DNA of 64,000 bases from Oceanicaulis alexandrii DSM 11625 (lineage in GTDB: Bacteria > Pseudomonadota > Alphaproteobacteria > Caulobacterales > Maricaulaceae). Shown one piece after another: positions 55,211-64,000 of the stretch. Location of the stretch: assembly GCF_000420265.1 (NCBI RefSeq), contig NZ_ATUP01000001.1:2046001-2110000 (forward strand). The letters run 5' to 3'. The position numbers and the translations under genes were made by a program. The notes beneath the pieces were generated by a model. That model did no database searches. It had not been told where the DNA came from and saw only the letters and a program-made list of their open reading frames with translations. Position 1 is the stretch's first letter; every line of letters starts with the position of its first letter.

Positions 55211-55549
55211 GGCGTCTCTCCCGGAACTTTTCATCGTCGGCGGCGTTGGTTCTTCTAACGTGAGGGATGCATCAGTTTTATGACGGGTGTGCAAGCCATT
55301 CTTGACGGCGCAATGGCGCAGAGGTCACGCGCCACGCTTGAAACGTCCAAGGGTCTGATTAGTTGACCTCTTTGTGAAGCAGACACAAGCAGGCAGGGAT
55401 GAAACGGCTCAGGCCCCGACGAAAAAAAATTATGGCGCGCGGATTTTCAGCTTTACATGACGGGTCACAGGATTTAATTCGCGCCGTCCCGGCGGAGGCG
55501 ATCCGCTCGATGCCGGATTGGGTTAACAACAAGCAGGGGGTTCCGTGAG
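55211..55549. other. 339-bp divergent region between PstS-like and decarboxylase genes
   Basis: Apart from the Pho-like repeats, no gene is supported. A candidate plus-strand promoter is TTTACA (55452-55457), a 17-bp spacer and TAATTC (55475-55480); the -10 match is poor. The final GGGGG at 55536-55540 is the ribosome site for the TTG start at 55550. A run of eight A residues occurs near 55423-55430. Confidence 0.35.
55269..55308 (-). promoter_or_regulatory. Pho-box-like tandem repeats upstream of PstS-like gene
   Basis: Read on the minus strand, four 11-bp units follow in phase: CCGTCAAGAAT, GGCTTGCACAC, CCGTCATAAAA and CTGATGC. The third matches the PhoB repeat CTGTCATAAAA at 10 of 11 positions. 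The array begins 59 bp before the start codon at 55210. Confidence 0.45.
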
Positions 55550-56800
55550 TTGTCTCATTACCATACGCCCCTGGACCTGGTCCGCTCTCGGCCTGTCGAA
55601 GGCCCGGTCGCCTGCGCGCGGCCCGATCGACTGACGATTGCGGCATCCTGGTTCCAGAACAATTTTCCCGGCGAAGTTCTCTACGCGGTCAAATCAAACC
55701 CGTCTGCGTGGGTGATTGATACTCTGTATGCGGCTGGCATGCGCTGGTTCGACGTGGCGTCGCTCAACGAAGTTGAGTTGATTGCGTCACGCTGTCCGGA
55801 CGCCACCATGGCCTTCATGCATCCGGTGAAAAGCCGTCGGGCCATTCACTCGGCCTATTTTGATCATGGCGTGCGCATTTTCGTGCTCGACTGCGAGGCC
55901 GAGCTTGAAAAGATTCTCGCCGAGACCGGCTACGCCAAGGATCTGACCCTGGTGGTGCGGATCGCTGTCTCCAATGACGGCGCGACCCTGCCGCTGGCGG
56001 GCAAGTTCGGTGCGTCCGAAGACGTCGCGGTGGACCTGATCCAGCGCGTTCGCGCCTATGCCGACGAGTTGGGCGTGAGCTTCCACGTGGGCAGCCAGTG
56101 CATGGCGCCGAGCGCCTATCGCGCAGCGATGCTGGATGTGTCGCGCCTGATCAAGCGCGCGGCCGTCACCGTGGATATCGTGGATGTGGGCGGGGGTTTC
56201 CCTGTCGCCTATCCCGGCATGACGCCGCCGCCATTGTCTGAATATGTGGCCGCTATCGAGAACGCGTTCGAGGAGATGATGGTTCTCGAGAACGCCGATC
56301 TGTGGTGCGAGCCGGGCCGGGCGCTGTGCGCGGAAGCGACGTCGATCCTGACCCGCGTCGAGCTGGTCAAGGGCGATCAGGTTTACCTCAATGACGGCGC
56401 TTACGGCACGTTGTTCGATCTGGTCCACATGAAGTGGCCCTATCCGATCCGCGTGCACCGTCCCAAGGGGGAGCCGAGCGCTCAGACCGCGGCCTTCCGT
56501 CTGTACGGGCCGACCTGTGACGCCATTGACGCGGTCGCGGCGCCGATCGAGCTGCCTGCGGATTTGTCCGAGGGCGATGTGATCGAGTTTGCGCTCATGG
56601 GCGCATACGGGGTCGCCATGGCCACCCGTTTCAATGGGTTCGGAGAGGTGGAGACCGAAACGGTGTCCGACTTCCCCTGGGCCTCTGTCTATGACCGTCC
56701 GGTAGCGGATGTCGTGGGGCACGATGATGAGAGCGACCGCGTGGTCTCTTTTCCGCGCCTCAACCGGCGTCGTCGTAACCGCATCATGAAAAGGCGTTGA
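55550..56800 (+). CDS. Ornithine (or lysine/ornithine) decarboxylase, fold type III
   Basis: This 416-residue PLP enzyme is of the alanine-racemase-fold decarboxylase group. Lys48 in LYAVKSNP binds PLP. Other motifs are HVGSQC, DVGGGFPVAYPG, CEPGRALCAEA, and the active-site cysteine segment GPTCDAIDAV. Bacterial ornithine or lysine/ornithine decarboxylases of this type make putrescine or cadaverine. The start is apparently TTG at 55550, 9 bp after a G-rich ribosome site, because no in-frame ATG or GTG fits. It is followed 2 bp later by the deoxyhypusine-synthase-like gene. Ornithine preference is inferred from the pathway context. Confidence 0.88.
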   Translation: MSHYHTPLDLVRSRPVEGPVACARPDRLTIAASWFQNNFPGEVLYAVKSNPSAWVIDTLYAAGMRWFDVASLNEVELIASRCPDATMAFMHPVKSRRAIHSAYFDHGVRIFVLDCEAELEKILAETGYAKDLTLVVRIAVSNDGATLPLAGKFGASEDVAVDLIQRVRAYADELGVSFHVGSQCMAPSAYRAAMLDVSRLIKRAAVTVDIVDVGGGFPVAYPGMTPPPLSEYVAAIENAFEEMMVLENADLWCEPGRALCAEATSILTRVELVKGDQVYLNDGAYGTLFDLVHMKWPYPIRVHRPKGEPSAQTAAFRLYGPTCDAIDAVAAPIELPADLSEGDVIEFALMGAYGVAMATRFNGFGEVETETVSDFPWASVYDRPVADVVGHDDESDRVVSFPRLNRRRRNRIMKRR

Positions 56801-56802
56801 GG

Positions 56803-57858
56803 ATGGCTGACACCTCAAACCGCAAGGCCGAGCTGCTCTCCAGCCCGGTCGAACATATCGACATTGCGAGCTTTGACGGTCGCGTGATCATCGACGCCTG
56901 GGAGAAGATGAGCTTCACCTCCCGCGATGCGGCGCGGGCTGCGCGCATCCTGCAGGCTTCGCAGGAAGATCCCGACTGCTCGGTGATCCTGACGCTGGCG
57001 GGCTCTACGTCCGCGGGCGGTTGCATGCATGTGTGGCGGGACATGATCCGCAACAACATGGTCGACGCCGTGGTGGCCACGGGCGCGTCCATCGTGGACA
57101 TGGATTTCTTCGAGGCGGTGGGTTTCAAGCACTACCAGGCCAAAGAGATTCCTGACGACCGGGTGCTGCGCGACCTCTATATCGACCGCATTTACGACAC
57201 CTATATCGACGAGGAAGACCTGCAGGCGTGCGACCACATCATCGGCGACATCGCTGACAGCCTGCCCAATGGTCCGATCAGCTCACGCACCTTCATCAAG
57301 GCGATGGGCAAATGGCTCGCGGACGGCAACGCCAAGAAAGAGGGCTCTTTGATTGAAGAGTGCTATCGCCATGGCGTGCCGATCTTCGTGCCGGCGTTCT
57401 CTGATTGCTCGGCCGGGTTCGGCCTCGTCAAACACCAGGTGAACCGGATCAAGGCGGGCGAGGGCTATGTGTCCATCGATTCCGTCGCCGATTTCCGCGA
57501 ACTGACCGACATCAAGATCAAGGCGGGCTCGACCGGCCTGTTCATGGTGGGCGGCGGCGTGCCGAAGAACTTCGCGCAAGACACGGTCGTCTGCGCAGAA
57601 ATCCTCGGCCATGAAGACGTGGAAATGCACAAATACGCGGTGCAGATCACCGTGGCCGACGTTCGTGACGGCGCCTGTTCGTCCTCGACCCTCAAGGAAG
57701 CGTGTTCCTGGGGCAAGGTGGATGTGGCGCTGGAGCAGATGGTGTTCGCCGAAGCCACCACTGTGGCGCCGGTCATCGTCTCGGACGTCTATCACCGCGG
57801 CGCCTGGAAACAGCGCCCCCGCCGTCGGTTCGCCGACCTTTTCAACGACGCTTTTTAG
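56803..57858 (+). CDS. Deoxyhypusine synthase-like protein, probable homospermidine synthase
   Basis: This 351-residue protein belongs to the deoxyhypusine synthase family. The NAD-binding STSAGGCMHVWRDMIRNNMVDAVVATGASIVDMDFFEA region is present, and the catalytic lysine is Lys305 in ACSWGKVD. Bacteria lack the eIF5A substrate of true deoxyhypusine synthase, and bacterial homologues are reported to make sym-homospermidine from putrescine and/or spermidine. Its position between ornithine decarboxylase and SpeD supports a polyamine role. The ATG at 56803 follows the decarboxylase stop by 2 bp. Which product it makes when SpeD and SpeE are also present is unclear. Confidence 0.88.
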   Translation: MADTSNRKAELLSSPVEHIDIASFDGRVIIDAWEKMSFTSRDAARAARILQASQEDPDCSVILTLAGSTSAGGCMHVWRDMIRNNMVDAVVATGASIVDMDFFEAVGFKHYQAKEIPDDRVLRDLYIDRIYDTYIDEEDLQACDHIIGDIADSLPNGPISSRTFIKAMGKWLADGNAKKEGSLIEECYRHGVPIFVPAFSDCSAGFGLVKHQVNRIKAGEGYVSIDSVADFRELTDIKIKAGSTGLFMVGGGVPKNFAQDTVVCAEILGHEDVEMHKYAVQITVADVRDGACSSSTLKEACSWGKVDVALEQMVFAEATTVAPVIVSDVYHRGAWKQRPRRRFADLFNDAF

Positions 57859-57914
57859 AACACGGGACTGAGCGCGGCCGACGCGCCGCGTTCCCACATG
57901 GAAGGGACCTTCTC

Positions 57915-58364
57915 ATGGACGGACTGACCCTGGCGGACAGCCCCCAGTACAACACCGACTTCGAACCGGTCGACGCCAACGCCAAAGACGATCTTGATCA
58001 CTTCATCATGGTCGACGGCAAACAGGTGGCCGGTCGCCATCTGATCATCGATCTGATGGGCGCGCGTCACCTGACCGATGAAGACCGCATTCAGCAGGCG
58101 TTCCGCGATTGCGTGACTGCTTGCGGCGCGACGCTTCTGCACATCCATACGCACGTTTTCGAGCCCAATGGCGGCGTGTCGGGCGTGGCGGTGCTGGCGG
58201 AAAGCCACATCTCGACCCACACCTGGCCCGAGCGCGACTATGCCGCGTTTGACGTGTTCATGTGCGGCGACGCCCAGCCGATCAAGGCTGTGGCGATCCT
58301 CAAGGAAGCCTTTGAGGCCGCCGAGGTGCGCGTCACTGAAATCCTGCGCGGCGAGGGCGCGTAA
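57915..58364 (+). CDS. speD: S-adenosylmethionine decarboxylase proenzyme
   Basis: This 149-residue protein is a class 1b AdoMet decarboxylase. Self-cleavage is expected before Ser97 in LAESHISTHTWPE, turning that serine into the pyruvoyl cofactor; GRHLIIDL and the late FMCGDAQP follow the family pattern. It supplies the aminopropyl donor for spermidine. About 30 extra residues precede the usual N-terminus (MDGLTLADSPQYNTDFEPVD and beyond), which is longer than the typical bacterial enzyme. GAAGGGA lies 8 bp before the ATG at 57915. It ends in a terminator that separates it from speE. Confidence 0.92.
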   Translation: MDGLTLADSPQYNTDFEPVDANAKDDLDHFIMVDGKQVAGRHLIIDLMGARHLTDEDRIQQAFRDCVTACGATLLHIHTHVFEPNGGVSGVAVLAESHISTHTWPERDYAAFDVFMCGDAQPIKAVAILKEAFEAAEVRVTEILRGEGA

Positions 58365-58394
58365 GCGCACTTCGCCCGACGGGCTGACTGATAG

Positions 58395-58425
58395 GGGAGC
58401 GGTTCTGTGAGGAGCCGCTCCCTTT
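58395..58425 (+). terminator. Rho-independent terminator between speD and speE
   Basis: GGGAGCGGTTC (58395-58405) pairs with GAGCCGCTCCC (58412-58422), an 11-bp stem with one G:T pair and a 6-nt loop, followed by TTTC and a later run of T residues. Confidence 0.8.
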
Positions 58426-58516
58426 CATATTTTTTCTTGCCTTCACGCGGCGTGGGCGCGAGTAAACCCCGCGTCCCGCCCCCTAGCGTTCCTGCACGCG
58501 CCATCAGGAGAGTTTC

Positions 58517-59404
58517 ATGACCGACACCGCCAAGCACACCTATCGCGACGCCAATGGCGATCTGTGGTTCCGGGAATCGCTGAGCGAGGGCATCGGCAAC
58601 GGCCTGCGCATCGACAAGCTTCTGTACGCCGAAGCGTCCGACGTTCAGGACCTGATCGTCTTCGAGAACAATGAGAATGGCCGCGTGCTGGCGATTGACG
58701 GTCTGGTCCAGGTCTCCATGGCCGACGAGTTCATCTATCACGAGATGGTCAGCCACGTGCCGCTCTTGTCGCACGGCGCGGTCAAGCGCGTGCTGATCGT
58801 GGGCGGCGGCGATGGCGGCGCCATGCGCGAAATGCTCAAGCACAAGGGTGTGGAGTCCATCACCCTCGTCGAGATCGACCCCGATGTGATCGAGTTCTCG
58901 AAAAAATGGTTCCCGGACGTCTCCCAAGGCTCGTTCGAGGATCCGCGCGTCAATGTGGTGATCGCGGACGGCTCGAAATATGTCGAGGAGACCACCGACA
59001 CGTTCGACCTGATCCTGATTGACTCCTCGGACCCGGTCGGGCCGAGCGCGGTGCTGTTCACCCGTGAATTTTATACCGCGTGCTCCAAGCTCCTGAACGA
59101 GGGCGGCGTCATCGTCACCCAGTCCGGGCTCGCCGCGATCCACCCTGAGCCGGTGAAATCCACCTCCGACAGCTTCAAGGCGCTGTTTGAGCACTCAGGC
59201 TTTTACCTGATCTGCGTGCCGGCGTTTTCGGGCGGCTTCATGGCGCTGGGCTTCGCCACGAATGACGGCGCGACCTTTGATCGCGATATCGTCACCATTC
59301 GCGAGCGCTTTGCGGCGCTGAACATAAAGACCAAGTATTACAGCCCCGAGATCCACAAGGGCAGCTTTGCCCTGCCGCCCTATATCGCCGAGAAAATCGC
59401 GTAA
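58517..59404 (+). CDS. speE: Spermidine synthase
   Basis: This 295-residue aminopropyltransferase has the SpeE pattern: YHEMVSHVPLL, the AdoMet-type GGGDGGAMREMLKH loop, VEIDPDVIEFSKKWFP, and the catalytic-aspartate segment LILIDSSDPVGPSAVLFTREFY. It transfers an aminopropyl group from decarboxylated AdoMet to putrescine. GGAG lies before the ATG at 58517. The terminator upstream implies its own promoter in the 58423-58516 gap, although partial read-through from the decarboxylase-speD operon is possible. It ends in its own strong terminator. Confidence 0.95.
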   Translation: MTDTAKHTYRDANGDLWFRESLSEGIGNGLRIDKLLYAEASDVQDLIVFENNENGRVLAIDGLVQVSMADEFIYHEMVSHVPLLSHGAVKRVLIVGGGDGGAMREMLKHKGVESITLVEIDPDVIEFSKKWFPDVSQGSFEDPRVNVVIADGSKYVEETTDTFDLILIDSSDPVGPSAVLFTREFYTACSKLLNEGGVIVTQSGLAAIHPEPVKSTSDSFKALFEHSGFYLICVPAFSGGFMALGFATNDGATFDRDIVTIRERFAALNIKTKYYSPEIHKGSFALPPYIAEKIA

Positions 59405-59425
59405 GGGCCAGGCATGAGGATTGAG

Positions 59426-59456
59426 AGGCGGCGCAGGCGACTGCGCCGCCTTTTTT
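59426..59456 (+). terminator. Rho-independent terminator after speE
   Basis: AGGCGGCGCAG (59426-59436) pairs perfectly with CTGCGCCGCCT (59441-59451) around a GCGA tetraloop, followed by TTTTT. Confidence 0.92.
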
Positions 59457-59470
59457 GTTTGGGTGTCACT

Positions 59471-59501
59471 TCCCCTCTCCTCCTTGGCCAAGGGGAGAGG
59501 G
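59471..59501. repeat. Palindromic intergenic repeat upstream of clpB
   Basis: CCTTGGCCAAGG (59482-59493) is a perfect palindrome, flanked by CCCTCTCC on the left and GGAGAGGG on the right with one bulged base. This resembles dispersed CCTCTCC/GGAGAGG intergenic repeats common in proteobacteria. The rest of the gap to 59685 holds no supported gene. CTTGTG near 59574 followed by CACCTAC could be a heat-shock promoter for clpB, but this is uncertain. Confidence 0.4.
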
Positions 59502-59685
59502 ACAGCCTTCGCCCGCTCTAACGCCACTGCCCCTTCCTCCCTGCGACCGTTCGCCTCTTTACCCGCCCAGCCTCTTGTGTGCTGGATATGCAACACCTAC
59601 TTCGAGAGGTGACAGGGCGGTGTGGGGATGCTTCCAAGAAGGTCACCGGCCCCGCCTGTCTCGCTGACACTCAGGAGACATGATT

Positions 59686-62307
<2,622 letters not shown>

Positions 62308-62330
62308 GCCCGTGAGAGCCTCAAAAAGAG

Positions 62331-62364
62331 AAGAGGCGGAGCATCATGCTCCGCCTCTTTTTTT
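62331..62364. terminator. Bidirectional terminator after clpB
   Basis: AAGAGGCGGAGCA (62331-62343) pairs perfectly with TGCTCCGCCTCTT (62347-62359) around TCA, flanked by A-rich sequence on the left and TTTTT on the right. It serves clpB and the convergent gene ending at 62371. Confidence 0.93.
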
Positions 62365-62370
62365 GCGCGA

Positions 62371-62805
62371 TCACCTCGCCAGCGTCAGATAAGGCTGACC
62401 GTCCGAGGTTTTCTGCACCGAGCGTCCCTGACGGTCCATCGTGACCGTCACGCGTTTTCGATAGGCGGAAAAGCTATCGAATTTCACCACATCCACCGCT
62501 TCATCAAAGTCGAAACTGATTTCGTAGTGCGCCCCGTCATCGAGTTTTTTCAAGGCGTGAATAACGCCCGTGAAGGGCTGTCCCAGATAGGTGCCCGCCC
62601 ATTGGCCGCCCATATGATAGGGCTCGCTGGGGCGGTTTCCGACCTGAGCGTGAAGCGTGTTCCAGTCCCGGCGGCCATATTGCCGGGCGATCAGCTCGAG
62701 CGCTTCGGAATGGGTGATGAAGTCGCCCTCGGTCTCCAAGGCTGCGCGCAGGCGTTTGGCCTGAGCTTTCAGCTCGGTGAGGTCGGGCAGGATTTGAGTC
62801 GTCAT
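62371..62805 (-). CDS. Glyoxalase-related (Glyoxalase_8-like) small protein
   Basis: This 144-residue protein begins with a helical segment LKAQAKRLRAALETEGDFITHSEALELIARQYGRRDWNTLHAQVG, the hallmark of the small Glyoxalase_8-like domain (PF20066) often fused to glyoxalase/bleomycin-resistance proteins. Here no glyoxalase domain follows; the C-terminal half is a short beta-rich region of unknown type (YLGQPFTGVIHALKKLDDGAHYEISFDFDEAVDVVKF). No enzymatic residues are evident. The ATG at 62805 is the only good start. It is convergent with clpB across a terminator. Confidence 0.75.
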   Translation of the reverse strand: MTTQILPDLTELKAQAKRLRAALETEGDFITHSEALELIARQYGRRDWNTLHAQVGNRPSEPYHMGGQWAGTYLGQPFTGVIHALKKLDDGAHYEISFDFDEAVDVVKFDSFSAYRKRVTVTMDRQGRSVQKTSDGQPYLTLAR

Positions 62806-63091
62806 GGTGTGCGCCTTTCATCAAGGCGGCCTGTTCGGCGGGGCCCGCATTGCCGCCGCGCCGCTTGATGAGCTGCACGACATGCACAAGAAAAAGAAGA
62901 CTTCACCAAAGACCCATGGGTCTTGCGGACGGCGGGCGCTTCCAGCCCGGCGGGGGATTTACGCCCTGGAGCGGAGTAGGTCAAGCGTTCCCTTTGACGG
63001 CAAAACGCGCTCATTCCCCGATCGGCTCTGTCCGTCGCTGCAGAAAGAGGCCACACTCAACGCGTGGACACCATCAGAAGAGGCCGCCCCG
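62806..63091. other. 286-bp divergent gap, no supported gene
   Basis: Open frames cross this gap on both strands, but their translations are rich in Arg, Pro and Cys without domain features and lack ribosome sites. It probably holds the divergent promoters of the glyoxalase-related gene and the dienelactone hydrolase gene. I could not identify clear -35/-10 elements. Confidence 0.4.
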
Positions 63092-63931
63092 ATGCAGCAG
63101 GCGCAAGACCTATTCAGCCATACCGTGTTTGCTGACGTGCTGGCTCTTGATGACCGCACCCCTTTCACCGACGTGTTTGATTGGGAAGCGCAGGGCATGG
63201 CCCACCCTGTTCTGGTGGCGGGCGAGGGGCCGGGGCTTCTTCTGATGCATGAGCTGCCGGGGTTTGTGCCGGAGTTCTGGCGTCTGGCGCACTGGCTGGT
63301 CGCGGCGGGGTTCCGGGTCTATGCGCCTGCGCTCTATGACCCGGTCGGCACGCCGCATGAAGAACTGGTTCAGGTTCATGGCAAGGTGGGCGGCATGGCG
63401 CGCGCCTGCATCAGCCGGGAAATCCGGCTGTTTGCGCGCACCGGCGGCTCTCCCATCTCAGACTGGTTGCGCACGCTGGCCCGCGAAATCCATGAAGAGT
63501 GCGGCGGTCCCGGCGTGGGCGCGATCGGTTTGTGCCTGACGGGCAATTTCGCCTGGTCAGTGGCGGTCGAGCCCAGCGTTATTGCGGCCGTAGCGGGCGA
63601 ACCGGCCTTGCCGTTCAACGCTGCTCATTCCGTGCATCTTGATCCCGATGAGGCCCAGACGCTCTCCGCGCGCGATGACCTTGAGGTGATGGCCCTGCGC
63701 TTTGACGGCGATCCGTCGTGCAAGGCCGGGCGGTTCGCGGCCTTGCAAGCAGTGCTGGGCGACAAGCTGGAGACGCGGGTGCTGCCTGATGAGGCGAAGA
63801 ACCCGAACGGCAATCCGTTTCCGCATGCGGTGCTGACCAAGGATCTGATCGCCGAGGACGGCCAGCCCACCTATGAGGCGGCGCGGGACGTGCTGGCTTT
63901 TCTCAGCCATCGTCTGCAGACCAACCGATAG
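63092..63931 (+). CDS. Dienelactone hydrolase family protein
   Basis: This 279-residue alpha/beta-hydrolase has the dienelactone hydrolase pattern: LLLMHELPGFVPEFWRLAHWLVAAGFRVYAPALYD near residues 50-85, a nucleophile cysteine Cys148 in AIGLCLTGNFAW, an acid candidate in MALRFDGDPSCKAGRF, and His245 in NGNPFPHAVL. Such enzymes open dienelactones or related esters in aromatic breakdown, but many homologues have unassigned substrates. The ATG at 63092 follows GAAGAGG by 8 bp; the longer open frame upstream has no coding features. It is convergent with a partial gene at the window end. Confidence 0.86.
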   Translation: MQQAQDLFSHTVFADVLALDDRTPFTDVFDWEAQGMAHPVLVAGEGPGLLLMHELPGFVPEFWRLAHWLVAAGFRVYAPALYDPVGTPHEELVQVHGKVGGMARACISREIRLFARTGGSPISDWLRTLAREIHEECGGPGVGAIGLCLTGNFAWSVAVEPSVIAAVAGEPALPFNAAHSVHLDPDEAQTLSARDDLEVMALRFDGDPSCKAGRFAALQAVLGDKLETRVLPDEAKNPNGNPFPHAVLTKDLIAEDGQPTYEAARDVLAFLSHRLQTNR

Positions 63932-63938
63932 AAGACGC

Positions 63939-64000
63939 TCAGGCGTCGCCGGCGTTATCTGCGGTCAGAAACGGCGCAGAGTCAGTGGTCTCTAGCGCTG
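63939..64000 (-). CDS. Possible C-terminal end of a minus-strand gene (partial)
   Basis: A minus-strand frame entering from the window edge runs about 19 codons (ALETTDSAPFLTADNAGDA) to TGA at 63939-63941, 7 bp from the convergent dienelactone hydrolase stop. The composition fits a protein tail, but the segment is too short to assign. Confidence 0.3.
   Translation of the reverse strand, partial: ALETTDSAPFLTADNAGDA

Noticed and set aside
55452-55480. CTGTGAC/CCGTCAT on the minus strand as another Pho box
   Set aside because: The two half-motifs are spaced about 7 bp apart rather than in the 11-bp phase required.
62804-63091. N-terminal extension of the dienelactone hydrolase by about 96 codons
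   Set aside because: The extension is low in coding character, overlaps the divergent gene start and lacks a ribosome site, while the ATG at 63092 has a good one.

Overview
The window is about 64 kb of GC-rich DNA with densely packed genes on both strands and a proteobacterial, specifically alphaproteobacterial, character. Several features point to the Hyphomonadales/Maricaulales group (Maricaulis/Oceanicaulis-like marine stalked bacteria): a fused acetylglutamate kinase/acetylglutamate synthase of the kind characterised in Maricaulis maris and Xanthomonas, next to an N-acetylornithine carbamoyltransferase; large TonB-dependent receptors; and TadE/TadG-like proteins with von Willebrand A domains. 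This lineage call is inferred from gene content. I see no rRNA, tRNA, CRISPR array, prophage, transposase or plasmid functions, so the window reads as ordinary chromosome.

Layout. 1-9.9 kb: glutamate synthase (gltD end, gltB), an AraC regulator divergent from a DUF4345 membrane protein, small membrane proteins, a YgjP-like metalloprotease and an AlaC-type aminotransferase. 9.9-19.1 kb: two tandem TadG/VWA proteins, an AbgT transporter, an M28 lipoprotein peptidase, and a BASS transporter with a D-aminoacylase-like amidohydrolase. 19.2-29.4 kb: a minus-strand penicillin acylase/SDR pair, a stand-alone EAL protein, a minus-strand operon of serine hydrolase, GMC oxidoreductase and aldehyde dehydrogenase, and a PQQ-type sugar dehydrogenase lipoprotein. 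29.4-35.4 kb: a TonB-dependent receptor, a small membrane protein overlapping a sterol-desaturase-family enzyme, and a ferritin-like di-iron protein. 35.5-42.8 kb: an L,D-transpeptidase, the overlapping arginine operon argF'-argBA-argC, an exported MsrA and a GT39 glycosyltransferase. 43.1-48.2 kb: a large Oar-like receptor and PhoD phosphatase. 48.2-59.4 kb: polyamine metabolism in two blocks (aguA-hydrolase-aguB and a GNAT-nitrilase fusion; then ornithine decarboxylase, deoxyhypusine-synthase-like protein, SpeD and SpeE), separated by MarC and a PstS-like lipoprotein. 59.6-64 kb: ClpB, a glyoxalase-related protein and a dienelactone hydrolase.

How the genes fit together. Putrescine can apparently be made from agmatine (AguA/AguB) and from ornithine or lysine (decarboxylase), then extended by SpeD/SpeE and possibly converted to homospermidine by the deoxyhypusine-synthase-like enzyme. 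The arginine operon implies carbamoylation of N-acetylornithine rather than ornithine.

The most interesting signal is regulatory. Four near-identical palindromes built on GTGAACGCCGTTCAC lie upstream of four separate transcription units: BASS transporter/amidohydrolase, esterase/GMC/aldehyde dehydrogenase, small protein/sterol desaturase, and di-iron protein. This suggests one TetR-like regulator, not in the window, controlling a dispersed lipid- or sterol-related regulon. Pho-box-like repeats occur at similar distances upstream of the PstS-like and PhoD genes.
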